Position numbers and translations under genes: made by a program. Below, one piece after another: positions 58,165 through 64,000 of a stretch of DNA of 64,000 bases. Under the pieces are notes generated by a model, which was given only the letters and a program-made list of their open reading frames with translations, had not been told where the DNA came from and made no database searches. Within the stretch, counting starts at the first letter, position 1, and each line of letters begins with the position of its first letter. Origin of the DNA: Saccharum officinarum (Eukaryota; Streptophyta; Magnoliopsida; Poales; Poaceae); NCBI GenBank assembly GCA_020631735.1, contig CM036179.1:25783063-25847062 (forward strand), read 5' to 3'.

Positions 58165-60202
58165 ATGGCTCAAATTGTGTTCAATCATGTTGGGGGCAAG
58201 CCACCGTTCTTTGATGGTGTTAGTTCTTTTGCTCATTGGAAGAGAAAAATGACAATGTACCTTGGTTCTATTCATGAGAGAGTATTGCAAGTCACCGAGA
58301 ATGATTTTGCTATCATTGATCCCGATCATCTCACCGATGAAGATAGAGCAAATAGAACATGCAATAGAATGGCTCTCAATACACTTTACAATGGTATTGA
58401 CACAAAAGTATTTGAGGGCATCAAGGATTTGGAATTGGCAAATGAAGTATGGACAAGGTTGAGTGAAACATATGAGGGCACTAAGGTTGTGAAGAGTGCC
58501 AAGCTATATGGGCTCAAGAGTGAGTTTGAGAACTTCAAGAAAAAGGATGATGAAACAATCATTGAAATGTTTCATAGATTGCAAGTGATAGTCAATGATC
58601 TCAAGAGCTTAGGGCACAAAACTCAAGATCAAGATTTTTGTCACAAGTTCTTATTGAGCTTACCTAAAGATTCAAGATGTTGATCATGATGTTACAAAGA
58701 GATGGGCTTGAAACAATGAAGCCTAATGATTTGCTTGGAGAAGTATTGACCTTTGACAAATATGATCAAGATGTTGATGAGAAGAAGGATGAAAAGAAGA
58801 AGAAGACCGTGGCATTCAAGGCCACCTCCTCAAAGGGCAAAGCTTCAATTCAAGAAGAAGAAGACAGCGAAGAAGATGAAGAATTGGAATTGATGATGAG
58901 GCACTTGCTCTAGTAGTCAAAAAATTGGCAAATGTTCATCAAGAGAAGAGGCTTCAAAAAGAGAAATGACAATTTCAAGAGCAATGAGCAACAAAGGAAG
59001 TGCTTCAATTGTGATAGCACCGAACATCTTCAAGCCGAATGTCCCTATGACAAGAAGAAGAACAACAAGAGGGGCAAGTTTGAGAAGAAGAAGAGAGAGG
59101 CCAAGATGACATTCAAGAAAGGCAAAAATGGTGCCTATGTGATCACTTGGGAAAGTGATGATGATGAAGAAGAAGAAGAATCATCCAACAAGGCTTTTGC
59201 TTCCATTGCTATCAACAAGAAGCCATCACTATTTGATTCATCCTCTTCATGCTTCATGGCTAAAGAAGCTAAGGTATTATATGATGAGAGTGATGATGAA
59301 AGTGAAATGGAATATGCTCATGATAGTGATAATGATAATGAAAATGATGATGATGAACCAACTAAAGAACAACTATATGACTTGATGCAACAAACTAGAG
59401 ACATAGCTATTGCCAAGAACAAGGAGTGTAAGAAGCTTTCAATGAAAGTAGCAATACTTGAGAAAGTTCTTAGTGAGCTTAAGACCACTCATGAGAGTCT
59501 AGTGGAAGACCATGAGGATCTTGGTAAGGCTCATTTCAAGCTTGAAAAGGCTCACTCATTGCTACTTGAGCAACAAGAAAAGAAGGAGGTTGTTGTATCA
59601 TGTGATATAGGTGTTACATGTGATATAATTGATGAATCCTTTAATGAACCTATCATCATGTCAAATGCTAACCCTTCTTGTAGCTCTTCATCCACCACCA
59701 CCAACTCTACCTCTACTACTAGTGATGGTTTCACTTGTGATGCCTCACTAATGGTTGAGAATGAGACTCTCAAGAGAGAGGTGGATGAGCTCACTCACGC
59801 CCTAGGCAAGGCCTATGGTGGTGAGGCCCGCTTGCTTAAGTGCTTGGGTAGCCAAAGGTTCTCTCTTAACAAAGAGGGATTGGGCTACACCCCAAGAAAG
59901 GCAAGTCGGCCTTTGCAACTCCAAAGCCTAGCTTTGTGAAGGGCAATGGTCGGTTTTGCAATAGATGCAAGCAAGTTGGGCACCTAGAGCATAATTGCAA
60001 TAAAAAGAACCAAAGCAAGAACCTTGTTAATGCTATACCTTTTGATTCTTGCTATGTGCTTACCAAGGGTGTGAAGGGTGTGCAAGCTAAGTTTGTTGGT
60101 ACACCAATTGTGGGCCCAAAGAAGAAGGCTATTTGGGTACCAAAGAGCTTAGTTACTAACCTACAAGGACCCAAGCAAAAATGGGTACCTAAGCTTCATT
60201 GA
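58165..60202 (+). pseudogene. Copia gag, frame broken by a few one-base losses
   Basis: The ATG at 58165 (MAQIVFNHVGGKPPFFDG) opens 172 codons to about 58683, where an A is missing from AAAAG relative to the other copy. Further single losses lie near 58890-58920 and at 59890. Gag features are visible: a UBN2-like domain (KRKMTMYLGSIHERV, FEGIKDLELANEVW), a CCHC knuckle (CFNCDSTEHLQAEC), an acidic, low-complexity region, a coiled coil (about 59390-59590) and a second knuckle (CNRCKQVGHLEHNC). It ends with TGA at 60200-60202, the same in both copies. Confidence 0.87.
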
Positions 60203-60213
60203 TTTGCTTGTAG

Positions 60214-63200
60214 GTCAATTACAAAGCCGGAGGAAGGCATTGGATTATTGATAGTGGGTGCACTCAACACATGACCGGTACATCAAGAATGTTTGATTCA
60301 TTCAATGACAATGATAGTGGTGTTGATTCTATCACATTTGGCAATAACAAGAAAGGCAAGGTTATTGGCTTGGGCAAGATTGCAATATCAAATGATATGA
60401 GTATCTCCAATGTGTTGCTAGTTGAAAGTTTGGATTTCAATCTTCTATCCGTGGCACAAATATGTGATCTAGGCTACAAATGCATCTTTGGGGTTGATGA
60501 TGTGGAAGTTATTAGTGTGGATGGTTCAAATGTGGCATTCAAGGGCTTTAGATATGAGAATCTCTACCTAGTTGACTTCAATGCTAGAGAAACTTCTTTG
60601 ACAACTTGCTTAGTCTCCAAATCAAGCATGGGTTGGCTTTGGCATAGAAGGCTTGGTCATGTTGGCATGAAACAATTGAAGAAGCTTACAACTCACAATC
60701 TTGTCAATGGTTTGAAAGATGTTGAATTTGAGAAGAATAAGCTTTGTAGTGCATGTCAAGCCGGGAAGCAAGTTGGAAGCTCACATCCAAAGAAGAGTAC
60801 AATGAGCACATGCAAAGCATTTGAGTTGATGCACATGGATCTATTTGGACCAACAACATATACAAGCATAGGCGGTAACAAGTATGGCTTTGTCATAGTG
60901 GATGACTTCACAAGATTCACATGGGTATTCTTTCTTAGTGACAAAAGTGAAGTGTTTGACACCTTCAAGACATTTCTCACTAGAGTTCACAATGAGTTTG
61001 AGATTAGAATCAAGAAAGTGAGAAGTGACAATGGAAGTGAGTTCAAGAATACAAGAATTGAAGAACTTTGTGATCATTATGGTATTGGACATCAATTCTC
61101 GGCCAAGTACACTCCACAATCAAATGGCCTAGTTGAGAGGAAGAATAGAACATTGCTTGATATGGCTAGATCAATGCTTCATGAGTACAATGTGAGTCAA
61201 TCATTTTGGGATGAAGCAATCAATACCGCTTGCTACTACATCAATAGACTATATTGTCATCCATTGCTAGAGAAGACCCCATATGAGTTACTTCATGGAA
61301 GAAAGCCCAATATTTCTTACTTTAGGGTGTTTGGTTGCAAATGCTATATCTTGAAGAAGGGCACTAGATTGGGGAAGTTTGACAAGAGATGTGATGAGGG
61401 GTTCCTACTTGGTTATTCAACTACAAGCAAAGCTTATAGAGTTTGGAACAACTCAAGTGGCATTCTAGAAGAAGTCCATGATGTGCAATTTGATGAAACC
61501 AATGGGTCACAAGATGAAGAAGAGAATCTAGATGATGTTGGTGGAACTCTATTGGTGGAAGCAATGAAGAACATGGACATTGGGGACATTAGAGCAAAGC
61601 AAGTAATTGATATTCAAGATGATGATAAAGATCAAGTGCTCAATTCACCATTCAAGCTAGTTAGTGACTCTCAAGTGCAAAATTATGGTGCTAGTTCTTC
61701 TCATCGAGATACATCAAGTGATCAACCAAGCTCAAGCAATCAAGTGCAAGTACTCCAACCACAACATGTTGCAAGAGATCACCCCATTAATAGTGTTATT
61801 GGTGATATTAGAAGTGGTGTGCAAACAAGATCAAGATTGACTATGTTTTGTGAGCATGCATCATTTGTGTCAACCATAGAACCAAAGAAGATAGAAGAAG
61901 CTTTGAGGGATGCCGATTGGATCATGGCTATGCAAGAAGAGCTTAACAATTTCACAAGAAATGATGTTTGGGAGATGGTAGAAAGGCCAAATGACTACAA
62001 TGTGATTGGAACCAAGTGGGTGTTTAAAAACAAGCAAGATCAAGATGGCATTGTAGTGAGAAACAAAGCAAGACTAGTTGCTCAAGGTTACACTCAAGTT
62101 GAAGGTCTTGACTATGATGAGACATATGCTCCCGTGGCAAGATTGGAGGCAATAAGGATTCTATTGGCTTATGCTTGTGCACACAACATCAAACTATATC
62201 AAATGGATGTCAAAAGTGCATTTCTCAATGGGATCATCAATGAGTTAGTCTTTGTTGAGCAACCGCCCGGATTTGAAGATGACAAGAAACCCAACCATGT
62301 CTACAAGTTGAAGAAGGCTTTATATGGCTTAAAGCAAGCACCTAGAGCATGGTATGAGAGGCTAAGGGATTTCCTTCTCTCTAAGGGATTCAAAATGGGC
62401 AAGGTTGATACTACTCTATTCACCAAGAAGATTGGAAATGATCTATTCATAGTGCAAATATATGTTGATGACATCATCTTTGGATCAACCGATCAAGCTT
62501 ATTGTGAAGAATTTGGTGCTATGATGGCCAAAGAGTTTGAAATGTCTATGATTGGTGAACTTAGCTACTTCCTTGGTCTCCAAGTCAAGCAATTGAAGAA
62601 TGGGACATTTGTGAGTCAAGGGAAATACATAAGGGACATGTTGAAGAAGTTTGGAATGCAAGATGCAAAGCCAATTTCAACTCCAATGGGTACAAATGGC
62701 AATTTGGATAGTGATTTGATGGCAAAATGGTGAATCAAAAGGAATATCGGTCTTTGATTGGAAGTCTACTCTATGTCACCGCATCAAGGCCGGATGTCAT
62801 GTTTAGTGTTTGCATGTGTGCTAGATATCAAGCCTCACCTAGAGAAAGTCATCTCACGGCCGCAAAGAGAATATTGAGGTACTTGAAGCAAACAAGAGAT
62901 GTTGGACTATGGTATCCCAAAGGGTCAAAGTTTGAATTGATTGGATATTCGGACTCCGACTATGGGGGTTGCAAGATCAATAGAAAGAGCACAAGTGGCA
63001 CATGTCAATTACTTGGAAGATCACTTGTGTCATGGTCCTCAAAGAAACAAAATAGTGTGGCAATCTCTACCGCCGAAGCCGAATATGTGAGTGCGGGGAG
63101 TTGTTGTGCACAATTGCTATGGATGAAATCAACTTTGAAGGATTATGGCCTCAACTTCAAGAATGTGCCGTTGCTATGTGATAATGAGAGTGCAATCAAG

Positions 63201-63413
63201 ATGATACAAAACCCGGTTCAACATGGAAGAACAAAGCATATTGACATAAGACATCATTTCATTAGAGATCATCAACAAAAGGGAGATATTGCCATTGAAA
63301 GTGTTGGCACCGATGATCAACTTGCCGATATTCTCACTAAGCCACTTGATGAAAAGAGGTTTTGCAAGCTAAGGAATGAATTGAACATTCTTGATTTCTC
63401 AAACATGAGTTGA
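60214..63413 (+). CDS. Copia pol polyprotein (PR-IN-RT-RH), one late frameshift
   Basis: The pol frame is open from just after TTTGCTTGTAG (60203-60213) to 62733 and, after a one-base shift near 62720, to the stop at 63413. Motifs in order: protease DSGCTQHMTG (60250), integrase zinc finger HRRLGH...CSACQ (about 60640-60760), and integrase core MDLFGP, RSDNGSEF, ERKNRT. Reverse transcriptase has [31 protein letters not shown] and YVDD at 62461-62472. RNase H has GYSDSDYGG, STAEAEYV and DNESAI. It makes and integrates the element's cDNA. There is no separate start, so expression must come from gag by frameshift, readthrough or splicing. It is the best preserved pol in the window. Confidence 0.88.
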
Positions 63414-64000
63414 ATGCACCCCACCCACTTATTGACATGCCTCTCCTTCGACATTGCAAGGTAAAATTGATTGACATGTCTTTCATCCTATGCTAAGGAC
63501 TTGATAGAGCATGTAGACATAATAAGTGGTACGCATAAGCATTCATGATAAATCAAATGAATTTGATGGATATATGTTACCACTATTGCTTCTATGCTTA
63601 TTTTGATCTAGTGGTGGCATATGACATGTTTGTGAGCTTGTAAACCTAGTGTTGAATCTAGAAGATTTGCTATAAGTGTTTAATTCAACATAGGCAAGAT
63701 AACCCTTATTTTGAGGAGTGAAGAAGCTTGTCTTTGGTTCAAATCGAATTAAATATCTTTGGCAAGTATTCTAGGTTAAACCAAATTTGATAAATTTTTT
63801 AACCTTACATGTGGTATCGAATTAATTTCAATCTACTCCATCAAACACTTTTCCTTCTCTCCACAATTTGATCCCCTTTTTGGGTAAGTTGTTGACAAAG
63901 GGGGAGAGAAAAAGATGATTCAACTTGATAAAGGGGTAAATAAAATTTATGATGAGAAAAGATGATTCAACTTGATAAAGGAATTTGTTGATGCACACAA
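63414..64000 (+). other. Copia 3' internal region, non-coding
   Basis: No long ORF follows pol within the window. A purine-rich block AAAGGGGGAGAGAAAAAGA at 63897-63915 resembles a polypurine tract or the related repeats found in Sirevirus 3' regions. GATGATTCAACTTGATAAAG occurs twice close together (63914 and 63960). The 3' LTR is not reached. Confidence 0.6.

Larger units (their letters stand above)
50274..64000 (+). mobile_element. Second copy of Gypsy with nested Copia, plus strand, runs off window
   Basis: This is the same order as 13311-26660 read in reverse: partial LTR, primer site, gag, protease, RT, partial RNase H. The Copia element is inserted at the same point (after GCATTGTCCTAT, 55786). 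It covers all of the middle contig's element from 14295 to about 26567 and extends the Copia element further in the 3' direction. Outside one-base deletions, the stretches I compared by eye differ at only a few positions. Confidence 0.93.
55787..64000 (+). mobile_element. Sirevirus/Maximus-like Ty1/Copia element, 3' end outside window
   Basis: LTR 55787-58104, Met-tRNA primer site, gag 58165-60202, pol 60214-63413, then a non-coding 3' region. Long LTRs, a zinc-knuckle gag and a Copia-order pol (protease, integrase, RT, RNase H) place it in the Sirevirus lineage. The lineage call is from overall structure and protein motifs. The 3' LTR and target duplication lie beyond 64000. Confidence 0.9.

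Overview
This window is plant nuclear DNA, most likely from a panicoid (Andropogoneae-type) grass on a draft assembly scaffold. The signs are GC-rich grass-style exons with GT-AG introns, dense Tourist, Stowaway and hAT miniature elements, long nested Ty1/Copia (Sirevirus/Maximus-like) and Ty3/Gypsy (Tat-like) retrotransposons, and two gaps of exactly 100 N. No bacterial genes, CRISPR array, tRNA or rRNA gene was found.

Layout. Bases 1-1523 are the 3' part of a Copia-type LTR. Bases 1.5-7.4 kb are intergenic with several well-bounded DNA transposons. Bases 7650-10112 (minus) are a two-exon LRR receptor-like kinase of the CaMRLK/MEE62 type. Its catalytic residues are degenerate and its frame is broken by three single-base losses. 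Bases 10.1-13.3 kb hold repeats and the left arm of a foldback element. Bases 13311-26660 (minus) are a Tat-type Gypsy element, inserted in that foldback element and itself carrying a Sirevirus-like Copia element. The first gap (14195-14294) lies inside it. Bases 26.7-37 kb are intergenic with MITEs, degenerate tandem repeats and a microsatellite. Bases 37100-39272 (plus) are an intact six-exon GARP (G2-like MYB) transcription factor of 523 residues with EAR-type repression motifs. Bases 39.3-49.3 kb are repeat-rich and include a 2.9 kb solo LTR. Bases 49.3-50.2 kb hold an LTR fragment and a TRIM-like LTR. After the second gap (50174-50273) the same Gypsy plus nested Copia structure appears again on the plus strand and runs off the window end.

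Main result. The two nested retroelement copies are inverted relative to each other. They share the Copia insertion point, the same in-frame TGA in the Gypsy reverse transcriptase and the same gag-pol junction. The flanks of the first copy rejoin into one interrupted foldback element with a near-perfect target-site duplication, so the order across gap 1 looks right. The contig starting at 50274, if flipped, overlaps the left end of the middle contig completely and supplies sequence missing from gap 1. I therefore think the apparent 13 kb inverted duplication may be a misplaced or mis-oriented haplotype contig; a real segmental duplication is the alternative. Single-base deletions in coding frames cluster near the contig ends, and the frameshifted receptor kinase lies in such an end.

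The only host genes I can support are the receptor-like pseudokinase and the GARP factor. They are unrelated in function. No novel multi-gene system is visible. The most unusual sequence structure is a dense GACCGGACGC/GCGTCCGGTC array with a 20 bp perfect palindrome just upstream of the TATA box in all three copies of the Copia LTR.
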